NCBI GenBank assembly: GCA_013396755.1 | Contig: VWZF01000462.1 | Coordinates: 1 to 64,000, forward strand | Source of the DNA: Sclerurus mexicanus | Lineage: Eukaryota; Chordata; Aves; Passeriformes; Furnariidae | DNA: 64,000 nt | Direction of reading: 5' to 3' | In this document: in pieces, positions 25,901 to 39,290 of the stretch | Layout of the letters: every line of letters starts with the position of its first letter | How positions within the stretch are numbered: the first letter of the stretch is position 1 | Made by a program: the position numbers and the translations under genes | The notes under the pieces: generated by a model | Seen by the model: the letters and a program-made list of their open reading frames with translations, nothing else | Databases searched by the model: none | Told to the model about the DNA's origin: nothing

Positions 25901-27235
25901 GTCTGGAATTAAGATCCTGATTCACTGAGGATTTATTGACAGTACCTTTGAAAGTACTGTTTAATATGCAAGGTAAACAAATTAAAAATCCCAGCTTGCG
26001 GTCCAAGGGCATTCACAAATTAGAAATGACCCACTGCCTGCTGAGAGAGTGCTAATGATAAAAGCTGAGAGGAGGTGAATCCTCTTGGGAGGAGAGAGTG
26101 GGTCAGAGGGGGTTTTGCTGAATGTACCCATCTGTTTGGGTTTGACAGGGTCTTTGTCTGACTGGGAAGATGACAAGAGGAGCTAAGGTGCCTTGCAAAG
26201 GTGGGGATATTTGTCTACAAGCTTTATGTATTCATCATTTTGTTTTTACTCAGCTCTTGGTACCTCTTGGCTGCCTGAGTCCAGGGAAACACTTCCCACT
26301 GCCTGCAGCTATGGGGAGAGAGCAACAGCAGCCTGAATCAGTATCAGAGAGTATGACACAACACGGGCCTTAAATCACAAATCTAGTAACTTCTTTTTGC
26401 TCCACAGCTGTTTTAATCACAAAGGTTGTCCCTAACCCAGACCTGAGAAAACATAAAGGTATCCACTAAACCCTGAGTCTACATCTCACCCAGAGGCTGC
26501 CATGGAGACTGAAGTGCAGGTGGTGGCAGCATTGGTATCAATGGCAGCAACACACTGGTGTGATCTGAAAGCTGACCTAGGTGTCTTGGTGTTGACAAGG
26601 ACCATGCCTAGGAACCAGTCTTCTCTACAACACACACTGACCCTTAGGAGTTCTAATACCTTGCATAAAAAAAGCAAAGGTGTGTCCCCAAAAACATACA
26701 CAGTCTTCCTTGACTCTCTGAAGAATTTCAGTGAAGTTCTAGCCCCACTGAAATAAAAGCTACACCATAAACTTCAGATAATGCTAAGATGGATAACCAG
26801 ATGAATATCTGGGTGGATATGCATGAAAGTCCAGATGGATATCTAGGAGGTGAAGGCGGGGAGACCTTGGCTTCTCTTTGGCTAGTGTATGAAGAAAAAA
26901 GAAAAATTTCTGTCTTTTGAGAAATATTTATTGTTTAGCTTAAATAAGTATGTTTTAAATAGAATGAGTCAGAGTTATAATACTGTGTGATTTAGTCTGC
27001 TGTTTGTTTGGATTTACCTGCTCAGCACGAGCAGCTGGATTTGCTGAAGCCTTGGGCTGCAAGCTGTGAAGTTTCACCTAGATATGCTGGAACAGAGTTC
27101 ATTTTCTTAGTAGCTGGTACAGTGCTGTGTTTTGCCTTTAGTTTGGGATGAATATTAGTAACACACTGATGTCTGAGTTGTTGCTAAGAGATTTTTATCC
27201 AAAGTCTAGTGCTTTTTTTGTTTCTGTACTCTTCT
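22991..27235. other. Intergenic, no gene recognised
   Basis: The tract holds the homeodomain/POU motif cluster described separately at 23,265-23,365. A 234-codon open frame at 23,652-24,356 has no family motif and is rich in cysteine and serine in a low-information way. I see no tRNA, rRNA or recognisable exon. Confidence 0.55.
23265..23365. promoter_or_regulatory. Candidate enhancer: POU octamer plus homeodomain-type motifs
   Basis: The stretch holds TAATCC (23304-23309, OTX/PITX type), a GTTAATCAAT stretch, ATTACTAAAT and a perfect octamer ATGCAAAT at 23341-23348, all within about 80 AT-rich bases. Such clusters are typical of conserved developmental enhancers. The call is inference from motif density. 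AT-rich DNA produces many such matches by chance. Confidence 0.25.
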
Positions 27236-27239
27236 GACT

Positions 27240-27600
27240 GGTCTAGTGCACAACAAGCACAAACCAAAAGACAATCAGCCATCAGCAGAAACTGCAAGTC
27301 AAGAAGATAAGAACAGTTAACAGCTGGCTATGTGGGGACAGAATCCAATAAGGTGTTAGAAGACCCCAGACCAAAAATCACCACTGGACTAAAATGCATA
27401 TGAAGAATGCATGAGGAGCAGGTGCAAAAATCATGAGGGTCTAATTGCCCAGGGATTTCTTTGTTCTCGTCCCTCTCTGGAGGCACCCAGCTTGAGCTGA
27501 CTTGCTGCCAGATGACTCTATTAAACTCTTTATTTTTATAAACCTGATTGATTGAGACTCTTTTTATATATCGGAGACTCTGAAGAGATTCTGAAGAGGG
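27240..27600 (+). mobile_element. Possible solo LTR of an endogenous retrovirus
   Basis: The segment has an LTR-like layout on the + strand: an ACAATCAGCCATCAGCAG promoter-like block, a GAAGACCCCAGACC block, and an ATTAAA polyadenylation-type signal (about 27519) followed by a T-rich downstream element and a short U5-like stretch. I could not define the terminal TG...CA or a target duplication, so edges and identity are uncertain. No internal retroviral genes are visible. Confidence 0.4.
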
Positions 27601-30600
27601 AAATCTGGGGTCAACCCTGAAGGAGAAGGAAGCACACCTGGGTGTGCACAAGGAATTGAAAAGGGCACCCATCAGCTCCCTGGAGCTGCCACTGTGAAGG
27701 GACTCAGGTCCTAACAGCAAAAGTCAGGGTGGTGTATATGACACTGCTTGAATGGTGAGAGAATGCTTGGACAGTGGCTTCTGCTTTAACAACTTCATCG
27801 TTTTCCTTTGCTGCTCTTGAATTCTCACTTGGATCCAGAATTGATCCAGCTAAGGTACCATGTGGGCATAACTACAACCACAGGGAAAATGGAGGTGGTG
27901 GCTCCAGGCCCACATTCACAAAGAAGCACTTTTGCAGAAACGACCATGGATAAAAGTGTTCAACAATCAAGTCTGATTCTAGAAGCTGCCAATGGAGAAA
28001 GCCTTAATGGCAGTATGGCAAGCTGGCTGCTTAGTGGAAGAGCTGCTTCATCTGCTTTGGAAGCCTGCACATTTTAAAAGCTATTCCTGATTTTTGGCTG
28101 TTTAGAAAACCCCCCTGAGTTGTGTTTTCCAGAGCCAGCGAGCACCAGCAGCTGTGGGTAACCCTCCTTTGTTGGGCAGTGCTTAGCACTTCTGGAAGTA
28201 GACTTAAAGCTTGGTACCCCACACCAAAACACCTCAAAGTGTGGTCACTCAAGATGGAAGCTACTGAGCTTTGTTCTTCAGAGGTCCACTGGCATTTAGA
28301 CCTTTCATAGTTCTTGATGGGAAACATGTCTAATTCATCTCTAGCAGAGAAGAGCAAAAGACCAATGACTTCCCTATTTAAGTTCTTGACTGAGTGAGGC
28401 CTTGCCTACTCTCTCTCATCTCCACCCTTGCCCTAGCTCACCTCAGGAGGCTTCCCTTGAGCCTTCCAGGGTGCTGAACATGGTCAAAGCTGCTGGGCCA
28501 CAGCATCACATCATTTTGATCTATCCAAGAGCACCACTCCTTATCCAATAGTTTTGAAGATCCTCAAAGGCAGGAGAGAAGCAATAGGCCTGGTGATTCC
28601 CTGTTCTTTCATAAGAGGCAGGATCTCTGTGCAGCCCCAGGCCAGCAATGTCTTTTTTTGTCCCCTAACTTTTTCGGTCAGGCTGAGGCTGTCTTTCTGG
28701 AAGCTCCTTGTAAAGCAGCAGTTCACACCTGTGAAAAGCAGTAACAAGGCTTCTCTTTGGCTGCATCCAGCAAGACAAAATGCTAAAACCATCTGTCCTC
28801 AGAGCCCACAGTTCAGTTATCTCAGGAATTTCAGTTTTAACTTATGTAGGTTCCCTCAAGTACAATCCTCTCACAAAATTACACATGGTGTCTGGTAGAC
28901 ACCATTCTCTGATTCCATATTTAAGAGAAGATGAGTAGTGAGACAAGGTGCGACTATGCCACAGAACTTGCCCTTCACAAGTCTGTGAACAAAAAAGGAG
29001 GTATAAACAGGTGTACAAACTCACAGCATTAGTATAGCAAAGAGGAAGGAAGAGCCCAGATGCTGAGGTGGAGAGCAAGAGTATATCTGGGAAAGAAGGA
29101 AAACGAATAGTTCAGACGTATGGAAAAATACATAGGAGCATTTAGTTTTTCACTTTGCAAACTTGACTAGGAATGAAAAGATTAGACAGAAAAACACACA
29201 CCTTTGGTTGGATGTTGCAGCCAGAAAAATTTCAAGATATTTTTAAACAGTGAGGTGAATTAAGTCCTGGAGTAGCTTGACAACATGTGTGCCCAGTTCT
29301 GTCACACGAAATCACTACATGGAGAACATCTGCCTTTATGAAGACATGCTGCAGCTTGTGTAGAGGCTTGCTATAGAAATGGTTAGATGAAATGTTCTGG
29401 TGTGTGTCACATGGAAGATATGAGTTACCAAACACAGTAAGTAGCCTTTTTTTCCCCCCCTTGAACTTTATTTCTGAAGAGAGACTTATTTGGAAGAATG
29501 TCTGGGAGAAAAGAAGAGGCAATGTTTAGAAAGGACGGAAAGCCTATTAAAGTGTTCCTCAAGCCAGGACAGAGGGGAGACCAGCGCACTACTGAAGTAT
29601 TGAAAAATAAGAGAGAAACTCACTCAATGTTGGTGTCAGCACAGCCTGTCCTATTGTAAGATGAAAGTGAGAGAGTAGTGTAATTTCAAGGATCCCTGTT
29701 TAGTCAGGGAAGCTGATTCTCCTGAAATCCATGCTGCTTTTGCACCAGCTTTGTTCTTTAGACCAAGGGTTCCAGTATGAATGCTCACCCATCTTAACAA
29801 TTTTTGTGTGTCTTTTTTACCCTTTTTGGCCACAAAACATGTAAGGGAACAGGCTTTTGAGAATCACTTCCACACCAAGTGGAAGATTGCAGGTCTCATC
29901 CAACTTTCCTTGCAGCCCAGATGCAGCACTTGCTTGTTTTTGCTCTGGAAAACAACCACAGCAAGTTTCATTGGAAGGAGGCAAGGAAAGCCAGCACAGT
30001 GACAGGACAAATGACGCATCTTGTTAGCTGGCAGTCAGACACGCCACGCTACACCATCCAGACTCTTCTGTCACAAAACTAACCTCAAGAACAACACTTC
30101 TGACCTTCCAGTTGTACATTGTGCAAGGATTTAAGAGATCAAGGCCAAAGAAAATGGGGCCTTCTGACTTAACCTTACACATTACGTCAAGGAAGAATTT
30201 GTATGAAAAGACAGCAAAGGATATGGCCTAATACCACTGTCTTTTTGTGGCATTTCAGTAGTTTCATACAGAGAATTAGAAAATAATTTTATTTAATGAT
30301 ATAGCATGAATTAACATAGTAATATTTTTTTAACCATGGTATGCATAGAAAGGAACTGTTCCCCAGTTAATCTTCTAAATTATGGCTCATCAATTATAAT
30401 TTTTGTTTGAACTTATTATGTAAAGTTGAATGACATTTTATTTCAAACTGTGAAGACTGAAATGTGAATAAAAGCCCCTCGATATATGGTGCTCATGTAA
30501 CCTGTGCTCCAGTGTATTTCTTAAGTGGAGACTGGACTTTGAGGTCAGACCATATATTGTCTTCTATGACTGACCCATTACTCCTTCAGATATTTAGTTG

Positions 30601-31652
30601 GCTAGTTCCCAGTAACTTAATTGGAATAAATTAATAAAATAATGTAATACATTCAAGGATTTGGCTTTATTCCGTTAATCTGAGCAGGAAGATTTCTCTT
30701 GCATAATGGAAAGGGCATGAAATCCAGTTATCAGCATGTGGCCCATATAGTATTCAGGCAACATTCTTACACACAGACTTGCCTTTTAAGATTTTCGTGA
30801 CACAGTTCCTTCAGATAGTACACATTACAAATGGGATGGAAATATGTTGCTAGATTGAATCTTGTCAAATAAATGGTGAAATTTCCCCATGACCACCATG
30901 CACAGCTCAGAGATCAGAGCAAGGTATACGCACCTTTTATTTCCATCTAATTGTATAGCTGAACTAGGTACCTAGTGGTATTATGCCAGCCTGATGCAAA
31001 CTGACAGGAGCACAGGAAGGGATTTCTGAGGGTAACCACAACCTCTGTTCCTACAGGCCCTTTCTGGGGCTGCTTGTGTGCCATTGCAAAGGACCTTACG
31101 GGCTTCTCCAACCGAAAACTTGATTTGATTAAAAACCCTTCCCAATACCCAGCTTCCTTCTATTGTCTCCATGATACACAAGGGAGTGCTGTTGTCCGCT
31201 TTTCACCTGTGTTTGGTTGAGCTGAATTTCTGGTGTCAGATGATGTGATGAGCCTTAAGGTGAAGGTGACTGCTCCTGTTCATGCATGGGTGTGAATTAG
31301 TGCTTTCTGAGTGGAGGACCAGACTTGTACCTGACATGGCGTGTCAGGTCTTACTGAGCATATGGCATATTGGTCTTTGTAAATCCATATCTGTACTAGA
31401 AGTATCTCACTATTGTGGCTGCAGTGATTAGTTGCACAGTCGCATCACACTGCCAATGCATTCATAAGGCTGGGAACTGAGCGCCACCCCAGGGGAATTA
31501 AACAATTAACAGCAGAGGACATTCAACAACTTCTTTTTTGGCAAGGTCCCAGAGGGCACCAAGAAGTGACCTGTCCTCTCATTGTGATGACTTAATGTGC
31601 TGTAGGTATTCAAGGCTTTTGCTGTAGCCACCAGAGTATTCACCACAGCTAA
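27601..31652. other. Intergenic, no gene recognised
   Basis: No exon or RNA gene is recognised on either strand. Open frames are short and mutually overlapping. The sequence appears unique, without CR1 or LTR signatures that I can identify. Confidence 0.55.
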
Positions 31653-31657
31653 GACAG
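31653..31657. repeat. Target site duplication, left (GACAG)
   Basis: GACAG here and at 32455-32459 bracket the solo LTR and mark its integration site. Confidence 0.8.
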
Positions 31658-32454
31658 TGTGCTGGTTTCAAGGTAAACCGGCAGGAAGAATTAACCCAAC
31701 TTAACAGAGATTACAAGTCGAAAGTTACAATTTACTAAAAAGATTACAATGAATACAATGATACAGAGGAAAAATCGGTTTTAACCTGCAGAATCCAGAT
31801 ATATAACCCAGCACCCTGGCGTACGAACAGAACAGTGTTTGTTAGCCCCTGTGCTGAGCACCACGTGGTCCCCCTGAGTGTAAAGTAAAAGGAAAGGAAA
31901 ACCTGTTGGTAAGGATGATGGTCGCAGTCTGCTTGAGAGTGGCAGTTGCAGTCCTGGTGAGGTTCTGGTCCTTCTCTGGATCCAACAAGTGGTAACAGAA
32001 GTCCCAAAACCCAAAGATTTCATGTGCTCAGGTCAGTTGGAAATGCCCAATGCCTCCCTCAGGGCAGGGAGTTTCACAGATAGTGATATACTTGTGAGTC
32101 ATGGGATATTTTTGGAATCTTTGATGGTCCAGGCCATTGCAGCTGCCTGTTGTGCCAGTCCCTAATGGCCCAGTAGCAGACATGAGCCCTCAGGCTGGGT
32201 GTGAAGGTGCTGATGTCTCCCTGGAGGGGCGTTACCACAGCTGAGTCACTGGTGTGAAGACAGAAACATTCCTGTGTCTCACAGGGTTCTTTAACACCCA
32301 GCTTGTAGCCTGAAGTATCAGGTGTGCCTTGAGCAGCTGCTGCAAATGATCCATTTTTAACAGTTCATCAGAAATGACACAGAGGGTGTAGAATACACAA
32401 TTTTGGTTACACGCACATAGTGATAAACTAGTCCTTGCCCCTGTAACTAGGACA
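31658..32454 (-). mobile_element. Solo LTR (ERVL-like) with 5-bp target site duplication
   Basis: On the minus strand the element begins TGTCCTAGTTACAGG and ends AAACCAGCACA, giving TG...CA ends over 797 bp. It is flanked by GACAG at 31653-31657 and by GACAG at 32455-32459, a perfect 5-bp target duplication. The orientation follows from the U5-like end containing a TAAATTGTAACTTTCGACTTG stretch near the terminus. No gag, pol or env lies beside it, so it is a solo LTR left by recombination. A second, closely similar copy lies at 61904-62695. ERVL assignment rests on the AAACCAGCACA terminus and the 5-bp duplication. Confidence 0.85.
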
Positions 32455-32459
32455 GACAG
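32455..32459. repeat. Target site duplication, right (GACAG)
   Basis: This is the partner of 31653-31657. The match is exact at all five bases. Confidence 0.8.
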
Positions 32460-35400
32460 TGAGGCTTTTTCCATTTTGGACCTCTTTCTTACATGCATGA
32501 AACTTCACTGTGGTCAGCTGTCAGGCTATATTTTCACCTCACAGGAGGAATTCTTTTTGTAAGGCCAAAGGACTGTCTCCAGCATTTCTGAAACAGGGAA
32601 GCAAAGAATACCTTTTTTTGCATACTGTGAAGGGGACAGACTTATAAAATTTTAAGTCTAACCATAGCACTTAAACATATCCATATATAACTGTCACTGG
32701 AAAACACAGGATGAAAAGTGCTTGACAAATAGCAATATAACTAAACAGAGTGCACAGTACACAACAGTCTAAAAGGGGTTATTCATAAGTCTTTCTGAGC
32801 AATTATACATGGCTTTCTTTCAAAATCTGTTCAAATTCAAGAAATTTTTAATATGTCTGGTCCAAAGTCCAGAGATACCACCTGCAAGTGACTAGTATAA
32901 ACTACAGATTAGTCCATTAAAATACAGTGAAATGACTTTTTAGAAGGACCATTGAGAGCTTTAGGGCTGAAACACAACAAAGACAGATGAACGTTTGAAC
33001 TTCAACATTCCCTCTGTACCTTCTGGTTACCCAGAGCCTAACAGTGCTGCAGCAATTTGGGTTTTGTTGCTTTAGGAATTGTGATTGATGATACTCCGAC
33101 TTAGCGACTCCTCCTAAAGTACACTCTGAAAGATATCCAGGGCAGCGTGTAGGTCAGGTTTTATTTATGACCTATTACATACCAATGTATTTTAAGCAGC
33201 AATTTAAATTAGCTCCATTTGCTTTATTAAATATGATTATTGTGTATTTGTGCTGCTCTATCTCACTGGAATCCTAAAGAAGGACAAGGATCCCATTTGT
33301 CCGAGTGCTGCACAGATACAAACTGAAACAGTCTGCCTTTCAAACATGTTATAATCCAAATATAAGCAGATGTTACCAAGAGTTGCAGGTGGGGCAGTCC
33401 ATGGTGCATGTGATTAGGCGAGTTTTGATCAGACAACTTGCAGCACATCAGCCCTGTGTTTTCTAAGGAAGTTGTGGGTTTTGTTGCAAAGAGTTGAAAG
33501 AAAGGATTTGAGGGATGGCTGTCAGGGATTTTTTTGTGGGCATTCCTCCCACATGCACAAGACAGTGTGGAAGAAAGCACACTGGTGTTCAATAGCAAAG
33601 TAACGTCTGGGCATGAGACAACTGAAAGGGAAGAAACACTACAAGAGTGACACTAGACCTCAGCCTTGAACCATGAAGCTGATGGGGAAAGGAACGTTTC
33701 AACAGGGAGCAACTTAGATGAGGGGTTAGGTGGGGTAGTCTGAGTCAAGCTCTGTGGGAACCATCCCTCCTCTGGTGAATGAGGGAGCTGATGATGAACC
33801 ATAAGCGCCCTCAGTAACTAAACAGGCTGCCTAAGTTAGGAGGTGCAAATTGAGCTCTTTGCAAAGGTTACTCCTGTTACTCCTCGAAGGGCATAGAAAT
33901 GCCACCAGAATCACATTGGGTTTATGTAGTCATAATATTGAATTCTGCATGGATTTCATTGTAACCCAGTGTCAGTTAATATCCATGTGTCATAAGGTCA
34001 TAATTAGATTTACACTTTTCTCATGAATTTGTTGCAATGTGTTTTACTGCAATTGTGATTTTCAAAATTCAAATGGTATCTTTTATTGAATAGCTGTTGC
34101 AGGACATCATCATCTTACAGACTTTAATACCTAGAATATAGTATATGACTGCATCAAACATCTATCAGATTTCAAGCTGGGTTTGAGGTTACTGCATTTG
34201 GGTCATCAAAACATGCACAAAATTGAAACTTAAAAAACCCAATCAGCTAATGGCTTTAATTTCTTTGTTCAAAACTACCATGAGGGCAAAGAAAATGTCT
34301 TTTTAAACAAAAGAATCAGATCCATTCCTTAGGAAAACAAGTGATTTAGAAAAACAAGGTTAGAATGCCATCTGGGGGCTTATATTGCCATCACACTCCA
34401 CTTTAGATCACAGCAGCTTGTGATTCATAGTGTCAGATGAAAAAAAAACTTGTTCACTCCATTTTCTTCACAAAAGACAGTCAGACTTTTAGAAATTCAT
34501 GAGGGTGTATTCTATTTTATGCCTTCCTTAGTCCTTCAGCAAGAACATAGTACAAGAAATGAGCACTGAAGAAGCAAAACAATTTGCTTTGCAAAGAGAA
34601 AGACAGCATTATGGCCCTGTGTAAGATACTCTATTTTTCACAGATAAATGTAAACCAAACACAAGAAACACAAATGAGTGTACTTATTCACAAAATATCA
34701 TAGAATACACTAGATTACATCAGGCAGAGAAGGCCCCAGTTTGTTGAAGCATGAAATTGATTGTTCAAAAACAAACTGCAAAATGCAGCAAATCAAAGCA
34801 TTAAAAATGGAAATACACAGACAGTCTGATCCATTAAATTAGTAGTAAAGGTAAGTCTTTTCTTAACTTCAATTTAGGGGACTGTGAACCCAGTGTGACA
34901 GAAGAAACAACTGATACGAACATTTGCCAGAAGTTACAACTAAATACAATTGATGGTGGGTATCCTCTTCTCACTCCTAGTATTCATCTGCACTTTTGGT
35001 GAACTTTTCTGAATCCGAGCGGACAGGAAAAATTAATACTCATTTTGCACACTTAGATGTTTAAATCTATAGCCAAGGGGAGAGAGGAGATCTTCATCAA
35101 GTCACCCTTTAGTTTTCCCTGGTTCAGGAGCAGTGCAACACCCTTCTCCACTTCCTCCCAGTCTGGTGAAATTCTCCATGAAGGAGTGGATGGGAGCAGT
35201 GCACTACTTGGCTCCATCTCACCTTGTATGATGAGCTGCATCACAGCCATAAGACCCGAAAGCACTCAGGTACCTACTGTTGAATCCTTCCATCTAGTGA
35301 GCTGCTTCAAAGATCTGGGAACTTGGCTGTCCTTGTCCTTGTAGCAAGGTGGACCATGCAGGACACCTATCTAGAGATAGGGACAGCATTATTTGCTCAC

Positions 35401-37406
35401 ATCATGGATCACTTGATGAACAGAGAAAGAAGACAGCATGAGAAGGTGACCCTATATAATTGGACAACTTGTGAATTTCAAATGTGTCTTCAAGGACAGC
35501 TGAAGCCATTGACTGGTAGCCTTCTCTTGCAGCCCCCAAAATCTAGTAAAATGCAAAATTATTTATTTGTATCTATGAATCTGAATCCATACACTTCTTT
35601 GGCCTATGGGCAACTCCAGCATTTCTTGATGGAAGCAGCTGATCCTTTCTTCAGGGGGCAAACACTTCTGCTCTCAGATACAACATCATGAGTAAAGCGG
35701 CAGAGATCGTCCTACAATTCATCGAGTTAATTACCACCCATGACAAAACTTCCATTCCCTCACAAGTTCCTAGATTTTAGGTTCAGACTCACCTAAATCA
35801 AGCTAATATCCCAGGTTCAGTGCAACCAGGACTCAGGCTAGGAGGGGGAAATCAATGTGCTCATGTGGTATTGCTGGATGACATCTCCTGGTGCTTAGAT
35901 GCAAGATAGGTGGTGATGTAACAAAATGCATCAGATCCTGGAAGGGATGCCCCCAGGATGCCCAAGTGGCACACTGCAGATCTACCACAGTGCGGGGTTA
36001 ATTTTTTCCTCAGCACTTCTAATCACCTTCAGTCATTAAGTGAACTCAAACACCAGTGTGCTATCCCCCATCACCCAGGGCCACATCATACCTCTAAGAA
36101 GGCCCATGGAACGAAAGGGAAAACTTCTTTGCAGGAATAATGGATATCTGAGCTTCTGTATCACTCCTCTGACAAGAGAATGCAAAGTTAGCCATTTCCT
36201 GACAGGGTGGATTTAACCACCATTGGATAGAAGGAACAGCCGTATTAATTTTTAAGACACATACGCTGCTTGTGGAGGATTATAATGTATGCTGTCCATT
36301 GAAATATCATCTGTTGGCAGGACTACTCTGCTTCTAACTCCCTGTTTGTTTAATATGTAAAGTGTTTTGGACTGTATTTGATCTTGGAAGAGTGTGAAAT
36401 CCTTGCAGGCACTTTTCAATTGATAAATTTATTAGACATAAAGGAAAATACTGTCTGGATTAGGCATGGATTTTAAAACTAAATCACAACTATATTTCAA
36501 AGGTATACAGTCTGATTTAGAGAAGATACCTTTAAAATAATGTTTTCTAGTACCTTCTTTGTAAAAATCTCTCCAAGTAATTCTTACAATAAGATTGTAA
36601 ATTGTTCACTTGTTCCTAGTGACTCTATGCAATGAATAAAACCTATAGAAAAATCTGAACTGTGTAAGTTGAGGAAACTGTAACAGGCTTCAGCAATTTA
36701 TAAGATGTATGCAATTAATATGGCATATTGGAAATGTTATTAAGAGAGCAAGAGATAACCCAGTCAGTTTCTGTGCCCAGTTACTGCAGCAGAGGCCAGG
36801 ATCTTATTGGAGCAAGTTAAAAGGGAGGCCATTGTGCGAGAAAGTGGGAAGAAAAAATATTCCATTCAGTACATATACATACATTCAGTATGTACACATA
36901 CATTACAGTATGTGTAATCATAACACATGCTGCAAATTTCCTGCAGTGAGTACTGTCCTCAAACCAGCTTGTCATTTCCATATAGTTTAAGAGACTGAGC
37001 ACAATCCTTTGCCAATGGTTGACAGCAACAAGCCATTACATTGCAGAAGACACTGCATTTTGGCCTAGCAACGGGCGTGTTATGGTTGATAGCACTCTTC
37101 ACCCAGGCATCAAGACAAACATAGCACCTGTACAAACTACACAGGGAAACAGAGAAGTTGTTTCTGCTTCCTAGAAGTGCACAGTGTGTTTGAAATAACA
37201 ACTGTGTTTTTTTAGAGTACAAGATTAATAGAAGAAGTACACAAAAATTTATACAGTCTACAAAGGTAGAGAAATGGAAAATGAACAAAAAATGCTGGAA
37301 GCAGACTTAGTTCTTAATTTAAAGAAGGAATTAAAAGAAACTCAGAAGCACAATTCTGAAGTAAGTTCTAATTAGCGTGACAAAAGGCACTCTCCTGAAG
37401 TCCATC
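32460..37406. other. Intergenic, no gene recognised
   Basis: The tract is AT-rich and unique in appearance, with no confident exon. One short charged open frame with a good splice-donor context (37,274-37,360) is discussed as a finding. Simple ACATACAT-type sequence occurs near 36,870-36,920. AT-rich DNA at 33,150-33,245 resembles conserved non-coding sequence, but I cannot test that here. Confidence 0.55.
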
Positions 37407-38516
37407 TGTGGTGGGTTGACCCTGGCTGGAAGCCAGATGCCCACCAAGCTGCTGGACAAGGGAGAGAAAACATGACAAAAGCCTTGTGGGTCAAGATAAG
37501 GACAGAGAAATATCACTCACTGATTAATGTCATGCAGAAAACAGACTTGACTTGGGGAAAATTTAATTTATTGCCAATCAGAGTAACTAAGATAATGAAA
37601 AATAAATTAAAAAAGTCATATAATACCTTCCCTCTATGTCTCTCTTCTTTCTGGGCTTGACTTAACTCACAAATTCTCTACCACCTCCTCTCAGACTCAC
37701 AGGAGGATGGCAAAACAGCTTTGTGGTCAGTTCATCTCATGTTGTCCCTGCCACTCCTTTCTCCTCACACCCTTCCCCTGCTCCAGCATAGGATTCCTCC
37801 CAAAGGAGACAGTACTACTTCATGAACTACTTCAGTGTGGGTCCTTCCCATGTGCTGCAGTTCTTCATGAACTGTTCCAGTGTGGGTCCCTCCCACTTGG
37901 TGCAGTTCTCCAGGAGCAGGATGTTTTGAAGAGGCACCTGCAAGGTTGCTTGAAAACAGAAGAGAAGGCCCAGAGCCCATTTTATTTTCAGCTGGAAACT
38001 CTTCTATCTATACAGAACCTGTATAGGAGTCTGGGTCCCCCACAGGGTCACAAGTCCTGCCAGCAAACCTGCTCCACAATTGGCTCCTCTCTCCATGGGG
38101 CCACAGGTCCTGCCAGGAGCCTGCTCCAGTGTGGGCTTCCCATGCAATCACAGCCTCCTTTGGAGGCACCCACCTGCTCTGGTGTGGGGTTCGCCACGGG
38201 CTGCAGGTGGATCTCTGTTCTGGTGCTTGGAGAACGACCTGCCCCTCCTTCACTGGGCTTTGTGTCTGCAGAGCTGTTCCTCTCGCATGTTTTCACTCCT
38301 CTCGTGGGCTGCTATTGCTGTTGCACAGAATTCTCCCCTCTTCTTGAATACATTATCTCAGAGGTGCTACCACTGCTGGTGATGGGCTGGCTCAGCCTTG
38401 GACAGTAGTGGATCGGTCTTGCAGCCGGCTGGCACTGCCTCCATAGGGGAAGCTTCTAGCAGCTTCTCACAGAAGCCACCGCTGCAGCCCCCTGCTAGCA
38501 AAAACTTGCCAATACA
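37407..38516 (-). mobile_element. Avian ERV LTR carrying a foreign ~94-bp insert
   Basis: The + strand starts TGTGGTGGGTTGACCCTGG and ends AATACA. This matches the reverse complement of a common bird LTR type whose 3' end reads CCAGGGTCAACCCACCACA. An AATAAA-type signal on the minus strand (about 37565-37572) lies about 160 bp before that terminus, which supports the minus orientation. The middle shows the repeated CAG-TGTGGGTCC-TCCCA units of this family. At 37925-38018 the pattern is broken by a segment that recurs at 39569-39662 in reverse. I found no matching target duplication at the ends. A 233-codon open frame on the + strand across this LTR is accidental. No retroviral internal region is present. 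Confidence 0.75.
37925..38018 (+). repeat. 94-bp inverted-duplicate segment, copy A (inside LTR)
   Basis: The segment matches the reverse complement of 39569-39662 at about 92 of 94 bases. It interrupts the LTR between a GGAGCAG motif and the GGGTCCCCC block. In one + frame both copies keep the same peptide, containing HLQGCLKTEEKAQSP and FQLETLLSIQN, with single-residue changes. The insert is not part of the usual LTR pattern. It may be templated filler or a gene-exon fragment copied into the LTR. Confidence 0.75.
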
Positions 38517-39290
38517 TTATGAAAGCCATGCAAGTCTCCATGTTCACCCTGCAGGAACCTGGCGCATTTCCAGATTCTATCTTGGAAAATATATTCCAGC
38601 ACGGTCTTTACAAAGAGAGCGCAACACCTAGAGCCTCCAATGCTGCCATGAACATCAAAGTATTTACCTACAAAGATGCTGTTTGGCATAGCACCACACT
38701 GTGTTTTTTTCTATTCTGTTTCTTCCAGATGTGTGGATTGTAATACAGCAGAATCAGTTAAAATAAAGGGGGTAGAGTCAAACAATGTGTTTTCCTCACT
38801 CCATTAAAGAATAACATTCTTACTCATGTTGCTAATCTGTGCAGCATTCCCTGTCCCTGCATCAGGTGTAGTAAGTGCTCTTCCCTCTCTTTTTGTGTTT
38901 GGAGGTACCACTAAGAATACTGAATATAGAATTATAGGGCAACTCTAAGTAGTGTTTTGCTGTTATTCCTTTCAATAAAGAAAATGCAACAAAATGAGTC
39001 AACACTTGCCAGTTTGGAGCAGATATCAAATTATTTAAGGAGTCTGCTGAAGAGAGATAGGTGATAGCAAAACATTAGCATGGAAACCCTGATGGGTGTA
39101 TCTGCATGCACAAAATAATCCCACTGACTTTGCCCGTAGTCTGCAGGAATATCACCTCTGTGCTGGGAATCAGCATGGTCGAATTGAAATGGAAAAAGAT
39201 AAGTACGCTAAAGTAGATAAACATCTACTTTTAAACTGGCTTATGGTGTAATCGATTCCAGTTTGTTGCAAAGCTATGAAGAAGTCACAG
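38517..39290. other. Intergenic, no gene recognised
   Basis: This is short unique DNA between the LTR and a CR1 fragment. No exon or repeat family is recognised on either strand. Confidence 0.5.

Noticed and set aside
31744..32023. Overlapping minus-strand open frames of 80-90 codons
   Set aside because: They fall inside the solo LTR and recur, altered, in the second copy at 62.0 kb. LTRs carry no such gene.
37707..38408. 233-codon open frame on the + strand
   Set aside because: It runs across an antisense LTR of known bird type and its foreign insert. The reading frame is accidental.
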